From NCBI GenBank assembly GCA_017614995.1, contig JAGAAX010000052.1, forward strand, positions 62,001 through 126,000: a stretch of 64,000 nucleotides of DNA, read 5' to 3'. The notes under the pieces were generated by a model. It saw only the letters and a program-made list of their open reading frames with translations. It made no database searches and was not told the DNA's origin. Both the position numbers and the translations under genes were made by a program. Positions 16,816 to 25,177 of this stretch are shown piece after piece. The DNA comes from Spirochaetaceae bacterium (GTDB lineage: Bacteria > Spirochaetota > Spirochaetia > Treponematales > Treponemataceae). The stretch's first letter is position 1. Each line of letters begins with the position of its first letter.

Positions 16816-18321
16816 ATGTCATTGGAAATGGCCGAGGCAATTCGTCAGCTTACAGAAGAAGGCGGTTACACAAAAGAATCTGTTAAGCATATTATTGAAG
16901 ATGCTTTAATTTCAGCTTATAAACGCAAATTTGGAACAAGCGAAAATGCAGTTGTCCGTTTTAATGATGATCTTACTGATGTTTCATTGTATTCACGCAA
17001 GGTTATTGTAGACGGAGTTTACGACCCTGTTGTAGAAATGGAGCTCGAAGACGCATTGAAGCTTTCGCCGGACTGCGAAGTTGGCGATGAAATTGAAATT
17101 CTTGTAGATCCGCATGATTTTGACCGCGGTACAGTTCAGACAGGAAAACAGACAGCACAGCAGTCTTTCCGTAATTTTCAGAAAGACAGCCTTTATGCTG
17201 AATTTAAAGACAAAGTCGGTGAGGTTATCATCGGCTATTACCAGCGCGAAAGAAACGGCAACATTTATGTAAATCTTGGCCGTTCTCAGAACGACACAAA
17301 CAATATCGAAGGCGTTCTGCCGAAGAAATTCCAGTCACCACGTGAGACTTACAAAAAAGGCGACAGAATTAAGGCAGTAATCGAAGAAGTAAAGAAGACA
17401 AACGCCGGTGCGCAGATTGTTCTTTCAAGAACATCAAGCAGCTTTGTCCGCAAAATCATCGAAGTTGAAGTTCCTGAAATTTACGACAAAACTGTTGAAA
17501 TTCACAATATTGTCCGCGAGCCGGGCTACCGCACAAAGGTTGCGGTTTATTCTAACAGAGAAGACGTTGACCCTGTAGGCGCATGTGTCGGTCTTAAGGG
17601 TGTGCGCATTCAGAATGTTATCCGCGAGCTTGAAGGTGAAAAAGTTGATGTTCTGAAATATGACAAAGACCCGAGAGTGTTTATCGCAAATGCTCTTTCA
17701 CCGGCAGAAGTTTCTGCTGTAATTATTCTTGACGAGACAAAACGCTCGGCTCTTGCTGTTGTCAATGAGTCTCAGTTCTCGCTTGCTATCGGAAAACAGG
17801 GCTTGAATGTACGTCTTGCAAACCGTCTTGTAGACTGGAGCATTGACGTTAAGACCGAAGACCAGTGCGAAGAAATCGAGAAAATCACAGCCGAATCAAG
17901 AAAAGCAGCCGAGAGCCTCTTTAATGACGCACAAGAAGAAATGGATATCGAGACAATCGCAGATTTGCCTGGCGTAGACATTCACGTTGCAGAGCTGCTT
18001 AAAGCTGCCGGCATTGAAAGAATCGAAGATTATCTTGATGCTGTTGATTCTGGCAAAATCACTTCGATTGACGGTGTTTCAGCCGAAGATAATGATAAAT
18101 TGCAAAAACTTATTGATTCTGTATGCGAGATTATTGACGAGCCTGCAGAATCTGAATCTGCTGACGCTGCCGCTCAAGAAAGTGCTGAATCTGCTGCGGA
18201 CGGAGATGAAGAGCAGATTGAGTTCGAATGCCCTGAATGTGGCGCTCGCGTAACAGAAGATATGACCGTATGTCCAAACTGTGGTGTAGAGCTCAGTTTT
18301 GAATACGAGGATGAAGAATAG
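16816..18321 (+). CDS. nusA: Transcription termination/antitermination factor NusA with a C-terminal zinc ribbon
   Basis: RNA polymerase-binding elongation factor. The N-terminal domain (1-130) is followed by an S1 domain, two KH domains (GACVGLKGVRIQNVIREL, then FSLAIGKQGLNVRLANRL) and a helix-hairpin-helix segment (ETIADLPGVDIHVAELLKAA). After an acidic Ser/Ala/Glu-rich linker the protein ends in a CPEC...CPNC ribbon with cysteines near 472, 475, 486 and 489, a likely zinc site not present in the E. coli or Bacillus proteins. A strong AGGAGG precedes the ATG. Confidence 0.95.
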   Translation: MSLEMAEAIRQLTEEGGYTKESVKHIIEDALISAYKRKFGTSENAVVRFNDDLTDVSLYSRKVIVDGVYDPVVEMELEDALKLSPDCEVGDEIEILVDPHDFDRGTVQTGKQTAQQSFRNFQKDSLYAEFKDKVGEVIIGYYQRERNGNIYVNLGRSQNDTNNIEGVLPKKFQSPRETYKKGDRIKAVIEEVKKTNAGAQIVLSRTSSSFVRKIIEVEVPEIYDKTVEIHNIVREPGYRTKVAVYSNREDVDPVGACVGLKGVRIQNVIRELEGEKVDVLKYDKDPRVFIANALSPAEVSAVIILDETKRSALAVVNESQFSLAIGKQGLNVRLANRLVDWSIDVKTEDQCEEIEKITAESRKAAESLFNDAQEEMDIETIADLPGVDIHVAELLKAAGIERIEDYLDAVDSGKITSIDGVSAEDNDKLQKLIDSVCEIIDEPAESESADAAAQESAESAADGDEEQIEFECPECGARVTEDMTVCPNCGVELSFEYEDEE

Positions 18322-18329
18322 GAAGTAAA

Positions 18330-20918
18330 ATGGCAGAAGATGTAGAAAAAAAACAAGAGTTTATTCTCACAAAAAAAGAAAAGAATTCGGCTTCAGAACC
18401 GGCTGCAGAAAAGACTGAAAAAAAGCCTCAGCAGCAGAATTCTGAGCCGTCTAATGAGAAGACGCCTGTTAGAAAAAAGGTCGTTGTTAAAGCAAAGCCG
18501 AAATCGGCACAACCGCAAGGCAACGGCAGCTCTTCTGCATCTGGTGCTTCTGACAAAAAATCACCTGCTTCTTCCGGCGGAAATGCAGAAAGACGCAAGG
18601 TTTCTTCTTTTGAACTGAATCCGCAGAGACCGAACGTAAAGGCCGGTAACTTAAGCGACAAGCCGCGCTTTTCTGGCAACCGCAGAGACGGCAATTTTCA
18701 GCGCAGAGACAACGGTTCTGGCGGCTTTACAGGCGCACAGGCTAGAGAAGGCTACCGCAACCGCTCGAACAACCAGAACGGCGGGCAGGGCGGACGCAAT
18801 AACGCTAACGGCGGCCAGCGCGGCGGCTTTGGCGGACAGGGCGGACGTAATAACCCTAACGGCGGTCAGCGCGGCGGTTTTGGCGGCGGACAGGGCGGTC
18901 AGCGTAATTCTGCCGGCGGAAGAATGGGCCAGGGCGGTTTCGGCAACCGCGGCGGCTTTGGCGGCGGAATGCCTCCTGCACCTGTTGAAGAAAACAAGAA
19001 GTCTTCACAGAAAAAGTCTTTTAAAGGCAAGAAGCCTGTTTATAACCGCAAAGACAGAGAAGACATTGAGACAGTTGACAAGCTGCTGAACCAGAAGAAA
19101 AAGCAGACTATACATACAAATCCTGTACCAAAAGAAATTGAGATTATGGACTCAATTTCAGTTTCAGAGCTTGCAAAGAAGATGAACCTTAAGGCTTCTG
19201 AAATTATTTCTAAGCTTATGGGTATGGGTATGATGGTATCAATTACACAGACAATTGATGCCGATACAGCGACAATCGTTGCTTCTGAGTTTGACTGCCA
19301 GGTTAAGATTATCAGCCTTTATGATGAGACTGTTATCGAAAGCGAGGCAGACAGAGAAGAGGATATGCAGCCAAGACCGCCTGTTGTTACTGTTATGGGT
19401 CACGTTGACCATGGTAAGACAAAGACACTTGACGCAATCAGAAGTGCAAATGTTGTTGCAAGCGAATTTGGCGGCATTACACAGCACATCGGTGCTTATC
19501 AGGTTGAAACGCCAAAAGGCAAGATTACATTCCTTGATACACCGGGACACGAAGCATTTACAATGATGCGCGCCCGCGGTGCAAAAGTTACAGATATCGT
19601 TGTTCTTGTTGTTGCTGCTGACGACGGCGTAATGCCTCAGACTGTTGAAGCAATCAATCACGCAAAAGACGCAGATGTTCCTATTATTGTTGCTGTAAAC
19701 AAAATAGATAAACCGGAAGCAAATCCTGAGCGCGTAAAGACTCAGCTTTCTGAATATGGTCTTACGCCGGAAGAATGGGGCGGACAGACACAGTACGTCT
19801 ACATCAGTGCTTTGAAAAAGCAGGGCATTGACGATTTGCTTGACGCAATTCTTCTTCAGGCTGAAGTTCTTGAACTTAAGGCTAACTGGAAGTGCCGCGC
19901 TGAAGGTAAGGTTATTGAATCTAAGATTGACCACGGACGCGGTGTTGTCTGTACTGTAATGATTGAGCGCGGTACGCTTCACATTAACGACCCGTATGTC
20001 GGCGGTATTTACGCCGGTCACGTACGCGCAATCTACAACGACCGCGGCAAGAAGCTTAAAGAAGCTTATCCTGCAATGCCTGTCGAAATCGTCGGTTTTG
20101 AGGGAATGCCGAACGCCGGTGATCCTTTCCAGGTAACAGAAACAGAGCGCGACGCACGCGACATTTCGGCAAAACGCCAGGAATTGAAGCGCTTTGAGGA
20201 TTCAAAGGCTGTCAAGAAAGTTAATCTCGACAACTTGTACGATACAATCGAGCAGGGCGAGGTTATGGAGCTCAAGGTTATCATCAAGGCAGACGTTCAG
20301 GGTTCTGCCGAAGCTTTGAAGCAGTCTCTCGAAAAGCTTTCTACAAAAGACATCCGCCTTGTTGTAATTCATTCTTCAGCCGGTGCAATCAACGAAAGCG
20401 ATGTTTCGCTTGCCGCTGCTGACTCAAATGCAATTATTATCGGTTTCAACGTAAGACCTACGCCAAAAGCAAAAGCTCTTGCCGACCAGGAAAAAGTTGA
20501 CATCCGCAAATATAACATCATCTATAAGTGTGTTGAAGAAATCACAGCCGCTATGGAAGGCATGTTGAAGCCTGACGTTAAGGAAGAAGTTATTGGTACT
20601 GTTGAAGTCCGCGACACTTTCAAAGTGCCGAAAATCGGTGTTATTGCCGGTTGTTACGTACTTACAGGCATCGTAAAACGCTCTTGCAGCGTAAATGTTA
20701 TCCGCGACGGCATCGTAATTGCTTCTTCATTGAAGATAACCTCATTGAAGCGTTTCAAAGATGACGTTAAAGAAGTTGCAACAAGCTTTGAATGTGGTAT
20801 GGGACTTGAAAACTGGCAGGATATTCAGGTTGGCGATCAGTTTGAAATTATTGAGATGGTAGAAGTTGCAAGAAAACTGAACGCACCGTCTTCAAGCTCA
20901 ACTAAAAAAGAGGGCTGA
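18330..20918 (+). CDS. infB: Translation initiation factor IF-2
   Basis: GTPase that places initiator tRNA on the 30S subunit. The first 235 residues are low complexity: a Lys/Glu/Ser stretch, then Gly-Arg-Asn-Gln repeats rich in RGGF. An IF2_N domain (about 265-315) leads to the G domain with GHVDHGKT near residue 357, DTPGHEAF and NKID, then the beta-barrel domains II-IV ([21 protein letters not shown] near the end). Length is 862 aa. The glycine-rich section contains a tandem 51-bp repeat. It starts eight bases after nusA. Confidence 0.96.
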   Translation: MAEDVEKKQEFILTKKEKNSASEPAAEKTEKKPQQQNSEPSNEKTPVRKKVVVKAKPKSAQPQGNGSSSASGASDKKSPASSGGNAERRKVSSFELNPQRPNVKAGNLSDKPRFSGNRRDGNFQRRDNGSGGFTGAQAREGYRNRSNNQNGGQGGRNNANGGQRGGFGGQGGRNNPNGGQRGGFGGGQGGQRNSAGGRMGQGGFGNRGGFGGGMPPAPVEENKKSSQKKSFKGKKPVYNRKDREDIETVDKLLNQKKKQTIHTNPVPKEIEIMDSISVSELAKKMNLKASEIISKLMGMGMMVSITQTIDADTATIVASEFDCQVKIISLYDETVIESEADREEDMQPRPPVVTVMGHVDHGKTKTLDAIRSANVVASEFGGITQHIGAYQVETPKGKITFLDTPGHEAFTMMRARGAKVTDIVVLVVAADDGVMPQTVEAINHAKDADVPIIVAVNKIDKPEANPERVKTQLSEYGLTPEEWGGQTQYVYISALKKQGIDDLLDAILLQAEVLELKANWKCRAEGKVIESKIDHGRGVVCTVMIERGTLHINDPYVGGIYAGHVRAIYNDRGKKLKEAYPAMPVEIVGFEGMPNAGDPFQVTETERDARDISAKRQELKRFEDSKAVKKVNLDNLYDTIEQGEVMELKVIIKADVQGSAEALKQSLEKLSTKDIRLVVIHSSAGAINESDVSLAAADSNAIIIGFNVRPTPKAKALADQEKVDIRKYNIIYKCVEEITAAMEGMLKPDVKEEVIGTVEVRDTFKVPKIGVIAGCYVLTGIVKRSCSVNVIRDGIVIASSLKITSLKRFKDDVKEVATSFECGMGLENWQDIQVGDQFEIIEMVEVARKLNAPSSSSTKKEG
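18780..18881 (+). repeat. Tandem 51-bp repeat inside infB
   Basis: Two adjacent units (18780-18830 and 18831-18881) each encode 17 residues of the form GGQGGRNN[A/P]NGGQRGGF, followed by a degenerate third unit to about 18970. The reading frame is kept, so the repeat can expand or contract without breaking IF-2. Confidence 0.85.
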
Positions 20919-20919
20919 T

Positions 20920-21306
20920 ATGTCTGAATTCAGATTAGTACGTCTTGGGGAGCAGATCAGAAACGAAATTTCCCAGATGATTCTAAAACAGCAGATAAAA
21001 GACCCGCGCGTCTCAACTTTTTTGAACATAAACCGCGTCGAAGTTTCACGCGATTTAAGCTACGCAAAAGTGTATGTTTCAAGTTTTATGGACGACAAAA
21101 AGACTGAAAAAGGCGTAAAGGGGCTCGAAAGCGCCGCCGGCTTTATTCAGTCTACGTTGAGCCGTAAGCTTACGCTGCGGCAGTTCCCAAAACTTCAGTT
21201 TGTGTGCGACTCTAGCATTAAAGAAGGCTTTGAAATGGTGCGCAAGCTTGCTGAAATAACAGAAGCTGACGCCGCCACATCTTCGGAGAATAATGCAGCA
21301 GACTGA
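20920..21306 (+). CDS. rbfA: Ribosome-binding factor A
   Basis: Small KH-type 30S maturation and cold-adaptation factor, 128 aa. Signature features are RLGEQIRNEISQMIL near the start, INRVEVSRDLSYAKVYVS, and LSRKLTLRQFPKLQFVCDSS. It begins one base after the infB stop and overlaps the truB start by 14 bases, as expected for a tightly coupled operon. Confidence 0.93.
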   Translation: MSEFRLVRLGEQIRNEISQMILKQQIKDPRVSTFLNINRVEVSRDLSYAKVYVSSFMDDKKTEKGVKGLESAAGFIQSTLSRKLTLRQFPKLQFVCDSSIKEGFEMVRKLAEITEADAATSSENNAAD

Positions 21307-22318
21307 CGGCATTGTTCTTTATGCCAAGCAGCCGGGACTTACAAGCTTTTCTTCTCTTTGGGTGATAAAACACGCGCTGAACACCACAAAAATAGGGCAC
21401 ACAGGCACTCTAGACAATTTTGCTGACGGGCTGCTTGTTGTATGCGCGGGCAGGCTTACGCGGCTTGCCGGTGCAATTACAGCCTTTAACAAAGATTACG
21501 AGGCGATAATAGCCTTTGGTACAGAAACAGACACATTAGACCCGTCCGGCTCTGTGACAAAAACCGCGCCTCTGCCTGTTATAGACGCTCTCAAAAAGTC
21601 AATCGAAAAATTTACAGGCGGAATCATGCAGAGCCCGCCAGCATTCAGTGCGCTGCACATTAACGGAAAGCGCGCAAGCGATTTGGCGCGTGCAGGCAAG
21701 GCGGCAGAACTACCGACGCGGCCTGTTACGGTGTACAAGGCTGAACTCAAAGATGTGGTTTTTGATAACGAACAGCTTAAAACCGTAAAATATGCGCATG
21801 TTGCTTTTTCAGTGAGCAAGGGCACTTATATACGCTGCCTTGCGCGCGATATAGCGTCTGATTGCGGTTCTGCCGCGCATTTAATTGGGCTTAGGCGCAC
21901 AAAAGTGGGCGGTTTTGACTTGCGCGATGCTTCGGGCTTTTCTCTGCTTGATGAATTCAGCATAGAGAACGTGCTTAAAAAGCTTGAAAATGCAGAAAAG
22001 TCAGAAAAAGCGGACAGGCTTTCGGCGCATGACGAAAAGCAGCTTGAAGGCGAAATAACAGGCGGACTTCAAAAAATGAGCGCAAGTCTTGCCGTTCAGT
22101 GTGGCTTTTTTCCATTAACTATAAAGCCTGAATATGAAAAGTGCTTTTTTTCAGGGCAGCCGATAAACCCAAAGTATTTTTCAGATTCAGTTTTTGAGGC
22201 GGCAAAAGACCAGAAAATTGCCGTTTTTTCAGAAAAACAGGATTTTTGCGGCATGATTCATGTTGAAAATAAAAGAATTGTGTACGATTATGTAATTAAT
22301 CCCGGCAAGGAACAGTAA
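21293..22318 (+). CDS. truB: tRNA pseudouridine(55) synthase TruB
   Basis: Makes pseudouridine 55 in the T-arm of tRNA. The catalytic aspartate lies in GHTGTLDNFADGLLVV, a slight variant of the usual HTGTLDPxATG. Other TruB features are the KDYEAIIAFGTETDTLDPSG strand, QSPPAFSALHINGKRA and the SKGTYIRCLARDIA motif. The region after about residue 225 is longer and more charged than usual before a C-terminal PUA-like part. Starts inside rbfA, ends exactly where ribF begins. Confidence 0.93.
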   Translation: MQQTDGIVLYAKQPGLTSFSSLWVIKHALNTTKIGHTGTLDNFADGLLVVCAGRLTRLAGAITAFNKDYEAIIAFGTETDTLDPSGSVTKTAPLPVIDALKKSIEKFTGGIMQSPPAFSALHINGKRASDLARAGKAAELPTRPVTVYKAELKDVVFDNEQLKTVKYAHVAFSVSKGTYIRCLARDIASDCGSAAHLIGLRRTKVGGFDLRDASGFSLLDEFSIENVLKKLENAEKSEKADRLSAHDEKQLEGEITGGLQKMSASLAVQCGFFPLTIKPEYEKCFFSGQPINPKYFSDSVFEAAKDQKIAVFSEKQDFCGMIHVENKRIVYDYVINPGKEQ

Positions 22319-23077
22319 ATGCAGGTTTTATCGTGGAATGACAGTGATTTTCCTCAATTTTTGGGCAAAAAAACGGCCGTTACAATCGGCAGTTTTGACG
22401 GTCTGCACAAAGGTCACCGCGTGCTCATCGACAAACTCACCAAAATCTGCGCCGAAAAGCAATTACATTCTGTTGTAATTACGTTTACGCGTCCTCTGCC
22501 TGCAATAAAGCACGCGGGCGATTATGCCGGAGACATTTCGTCGCTTCCGCAGCGGCTTGCGCTTTTTGAGCAGCTCGGCATTGAAAGCGTTATTCTTGTT
22601 GATTTTACTGATAAGTTCGCCGCAGTTTCAGGTACAGATTTTCTTGCAAGCCTTGTGCAGCGCATAAACATGAAGTGCCTTGTTGAGGGCTTTGATTTTC
22701 ACTGCGGCTACAAAGGAAAGACCACACGCAAAGAGATTGAGGCATGGGCTTCTGCCGCGCAGATTGAAACGCATTTTGTTCCGCCGGTGTACTGCAAGAC
22801 CAAAGACAGCAAAACCGAGCGTATCAGCTCTTCTTTTATACGGCACATGATTCTTGACGGCGATTTTTCTGCCGCCGCAGAGCTTTTGACCCGCCCTTAT
22901 GAGCTTGACCTTGCCGAAATGCGCCGCGCCGCTGCCACAAATTCTGCTTTTACCCAGCTTCTTCCTCCAGACGGAAGCTACCGCACCCTGTCTGAAAGCG
23001 GCAGCCCAATTTCAGTAGTCATAAAAGCCGGCAAGTTGCAGAATCTCCCAAACTGCACCAGCCTAAGATTTGTGTAA
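22319..23077 (+). CDS. ribF: FAD synthetase-like RibF, adenylyltransferase domain with a reduced C-terminus
   Basis: The nucleotidyltransferase module is intact: TIGSFDGLHKGHR (HxGH) near residue 20 and ERISSSFIRHMILDGD near residue 165. In a standard bifunctional RibF this is followed by about 120 residues of riboflavin kinase with a GRxLGFPTAN motif. Here only about 65 residues follow RPYEL; LLPPDGSYRTL recalls the kinase LPxDGxY strand, but the rest is missing. The protein may make FAD from FMN without phosphorylating riboflavin. It is the last gene of the translation operon. Confidence 0.85.
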   Translation: MQVLSWNDSDFPQFLGKKTAVTIGSFDGLHKGHRVLIDKLTKICAEKQLHSVVITFTRPLPAIKHAGDYAGDISSLPQRLALFEQLGIESVILVDFTDKFAAVSGTDFLASLVQRINMKCLVEGFDFHCGYKGKTTRKEIEAWASAAQIETHFVPPVYCKTKDSKTERISSSFIRHMILDGDFSAAAELLTRPYELDLAEMRRAAATNSAFTQLLPPDGSYRTLSESGSPISVVIKAGKLQNLPNCTSLRFV

Positions 23078-23135
23078 ATTCTTGTATCTAAAAACTTTTA
23101 ATGTTGATTATATCGATTTATGTAAAAACAAAGGT

Positions 23136-23321
23136 TTATTTCTGATTTTCTAATTCTTCATTCAAAAGTTCTGCAAAAGATTTTTTCTCAGATTTTGTTG
23201 AGTCTGGTGTTTTTTCGTCGTCAGCGGATACTTTTTTTATGCCCCATACAGGCAGAGTGCCCTGGACTTTATTAGTCCTTTGATTACCCATATAAATTAC
23301 TGTGCTTCCGATTTTATCCAT
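23136..23321 (-). CDS. Small 61-residue protein of unknown function
   Basis: Not recognised. The start is preceded by AGAGGGGA at good spacing, which supports translation. The first half contains VIYMGNQRTNKVQGTLPVWG; the second half is charged and ends in FAELLNEELENQK, likely an amphipathic helix. There is no signal peptide or membrane segment. It is convergent with ribF and divergent from the lipoprotein pair. Cytoplasmic location is inferred. Confidence 0.6.
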   Translation of the reverse strand: MDKIGSTVIYMGNQRTNKVQGTLPVWGIKKVSADDEKTPDSTKSEKKSFAELLNEELENQK

Positions 23322-23500
23322 AGCAAATCCCCTCTTATGTTTTAGCTAATTAATTGTCATTTGCATATATGCAAAGACAATATAGACCTTAATCTATGCA
23401 CTATCTTCTTAAAATATAGGTCTATGAACTAGAAAAGTCAAGAGCAAAGTTTGTTAGTGTAAGTCCATAGAAATAGACAAGTCTGCATAAAAGACTGCTG
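23322..23500. other. Intergenic region with no gene seen
   Basis: AT-rich spacer between the divergent small gene and the first lipoprotein. It contains a complementary pair AGACCTTAATCTATGC / ...TATAGGTCTATG around 23390-23425 (an imperfect dyad TAGACCT/AGGTCTA) and no supported open frame. Confidence 0.35.
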
Positions 23501-23581
23501 TCAGTGAGTTGACTCACTGTTTTTTAGTGGGAGAAACTCACTGGTTTATTGAGTGCACAAAGCTGATAATACAATTACAAA
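23501..23581 (+). repeat. 81-bp upstream repeat with complementary arms, copy 1
   Basis: CAGTGAGT (23502-23509) and ACTCACTG (23512-23519) form a hairpin followed by six T, like a short terminator. A second ACTCACTG at 23536-23543 can compete for the same CAGTGAGT arm or pair with the AGTG at 23526. The block ends in a conserved GCTGATAATACAATTACAAA that could hold a -10 box (GATAAT at 23565). A near copy is at 24284-24364. Confidence 0.8.
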
Positions 23582-23606
23582 AAAGACTTGGCAGAAAACG
23601 ATTGAT

Positions 23607-24269
23607 ATGAAAAAGATGCTGGAAGTTTTAGTTTTATTTTCCATTTTATTGGTTCTTGTAAGTTGCAGCGGCGTTGGCGGCGGCAGTTCTCGTGGTTTAT
23701 TAGTTCCAACTGGCGCGCCTACCGTTGTTGCAAATGATACCCTTGCGGCGTTTGCTGCAAGTTTAGGTGTCAACCTGCTAATGGACTTTAACACAAAAAA
23801 TAATACCGTGGTATATAAAGCCTATATTAATGATAATTTTGTTGTTGATACAAATTATTATGACTTTGTGCTCGACGGCAATTTTGAAAACGGCACGCTT
23901 AGCTTTAACGGAGAAGACAGCATTGCAATAAAAGACGGAACCTTCAATTTTGAAGCAGGTGACGGTGTGCATACATTTAGAAAAACAGCTCAATCATGTG
24001 ATACGGTGCAGTTTACTTGTCCAGTTTCTGAAAAAATCATATTGGATTTTAAAAACACCTTTGTTTATAAACTGAATGGAAGAGGTGTCTTATCAGGAAT
24101 AACAGGTTCTGGTACACATTTAATTACAGACGGAAATTTTAATAGCGGCACAATTATGATAGACGGAAAAAACTATACCATAGCAAATGGAAGCTTCAAT
24201 ATTAATAAAGTCGTTAAAGATGCCTATGGTACTCGCCGTAATTTGCCTCTGACTTTTGTTAAGCAATAG
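23607..24269 (+). CDS. Lipoprotein with a duplicated beta-strand repeat (copy 1)
   Basis: Starting at the ATG at 23607 the protein has a lipoprotein signal, VLFSILLVLVSC, with the lipid-modified cysteine at about position 20 followed by a glycine-serine linker. The mature part contains two related units, DGNFENGTLSFNGEDSIAIK and TDGNFNSGTIMIDGKNYTIA, each followed by a G.FN strand, so it is internally repetitive and beta rich. Ends in LTFVKQ, exactly as the next gene. No clear ribosome-binding site precedes the ATG. Probably displayed at the envelope; function unknown. Confidence 0.75.
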   Translation: MKKMLEVLVLFSILLVLVSCSGVGGGSSRGLLVPTGAPTVVANDTLAAFAASLGVNLLMDFNTKNNTVVYKAYINDNFVVDTNYYDFVLDGNFENGTLSFNGEDSIAIKDGTFNFEAGDGVHTFRKTAQSCDTVQFTCPVSEKIILDFKNTFVYKLNGRGVLSGITGSGTHLITDGNFNSGTIMIDGKNYTIANGSFNINKVVKDAYGTRRNLPLTFVKQ

Positions 24270-24283
24270 TGAAAAACCAAATT

Positions 24284-24364
24284 TCAGTGAGTTTACTCAC
24301 CTGTTTTTAGTGGGAGAAACTCACTGGTTTATTAAGCGCACAAAGCTGATAATACAATTACAAA
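24284..24364 (+). repeat. 81-bp upstream repeat with complementary arms, copy 2
   Basis: Aligned with copy 1 it differs at only a handful of positions, mostly in the first hairpin (GTTTACTCACCTG for GTTGACTCACTGT). The AGTGGGAGAAACTCACTGG and CAAAGCTGATAATACAATTA sections are conserved. Confidence 0.8.
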
Positions 24365-24426
24365 GCCATTATAAAGAAAGCTGAATGTTTTCAGAAAAAC
24401 TTATGGTAAAAAAAGGAGTGTTTGGT

Positions 24427-25083
24427 ATGAAAAAGGTTCTTGGAATTTTTGTTTTAGTTTCAACTGCATTGGTTCTTTTCAGTTGTAAGGGGAATGGCGG
24501 CGGAAACTCTGGCAGCTCTGGCAGTGGAAGTACTGGTGGCACTACAGCGCCTGCAACTGTTGCTACGTTTGCCGCAAATTTTAATATTAATTATGCAATT
24601 GAAGTTAACACAAATACCAATACTGCGGCATTTAGGGCAACTCTGAGTGGAATTGATCTTCTCAATGAAAATTCTCCATGTTCATTTAGCGGTACTTTTG
24701 ATAATGGTACGCTTAGTTTTACAGGTGGAAATACTATTACAATAACAAACGGCTCATTCAATTTGAATACTGGTGATGGTAACCATACATTTACAAAAAC
24801 ATCTTCAACAGCTAATACTGCAACGTATAGTTGTACTATTCCTGGAAGTTACGTACTTGCTTTTAAAAATAACAATACTTATACAATGACCGGAACAGGA
24901 TATCTTACAGGAAACTCTGACTCAGGTGTTTATTCAATTACATCTGGTGATTTTGATAATGGAACAATTGTAATAGATGGAGATAGCTGTACAATTACAA
25001 ATGGAAGGTTTAGTTATACTGAAGAGGTTGAAGATGCTAATGGTACTACCCGTAATTTAACAGTAACTTTCGTTAAGCAATAG
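24427..25083 (+). CDS. Lipoprotein with a duplicated beta-strand repeat (copy 2)
   Basis: Paralogue of the preceding lipoprotein: signal VLVSTALVLFSC with cysteine at about 20, a Gly/Ser/Thr linker, then two units SGTFDNGTLSFTGGNTITIT and SGDFDNGTIVIDGDSCTIT, each followed by NG.F. It ends in LTVTFVKQ. AAGGAG lies eight bases before the chosen ATG at 24427. Codon use is more AT rich than in the surrounding housekeeping genes (many AAT, ACA, TAT), which could reflect surface-protein composition or transfer. Confidence 0.78.
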   Translation: MKKVLGIFVLVSTALVLFSCKGNGGGNSGSSGSGSTGGTTAPATVATFAANFNINYAIEVNTNTNTAAFRATLSGIDLLNENSPCSFSGTFDNGTLSFTGGNTITITNGSFNLNTGDGNHTFTKTSSTANTATYSCTIPGSYVLAFKNNNTYTMTGTGYLTGNSDSGVYSITSGDFDNGTIVIDGDSCTITNGRFSYTEEVEDANGTTRNLTVTFVKQ

Positions 25084-25106
25084 CATAAAGCTAAAAAATG
25101 AAATAA

Positions 25107-25143
25107 CCGCCTGTGTGCAGGGCAAGTCTCTTTGTACAGGCGG
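25107..25143 (+). terminator. Hairpin after the lipoprotein pair
   Basis: CCGCCTGT (25107-25114) pairs perfectly with ACAGGCGG (25136-25143) across a 21-base loop. The downstream tract is AT rich (ATATTTGTAG) rather than a T run, so termination is likely but not certain. Confidence 0.5.
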
Positions 25144-25159
25144 ATATTTGTAGTATAAT
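25132..25159 (+). promoter_or_regulatory. Candidate promoter of the S-component/kinase-LuxR operon
   Basis: A consensus TATAAT at 25154-25159 has TTGTAC at 25132-25137, 16 bases upstream. The -35 box overlaps the right arm of the preceding hairpin. The start of transcription would fall about 12 bases before the ATG at 25178. Confidence 0.45.
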
Positions 25160-25177
25160 GATTTTGGAATAAAGAAA

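Noticed and set aside
18780-18970. Repeat in infB as a possible CRISPR-like or assembly artefact
   Set aside because: Units are adjacent without spacers, keep the reading frame and differ by synonymous changes, so they are a genuine coding repeat.
19239-20021. 260-codon open frame on the minus strand inside infB
   Set aside because: It is antisense to the GTPase domain of IF-2, whose motifs are all intact, and its translation is Cys/Asn rich with no family features or ribosome-binding site.
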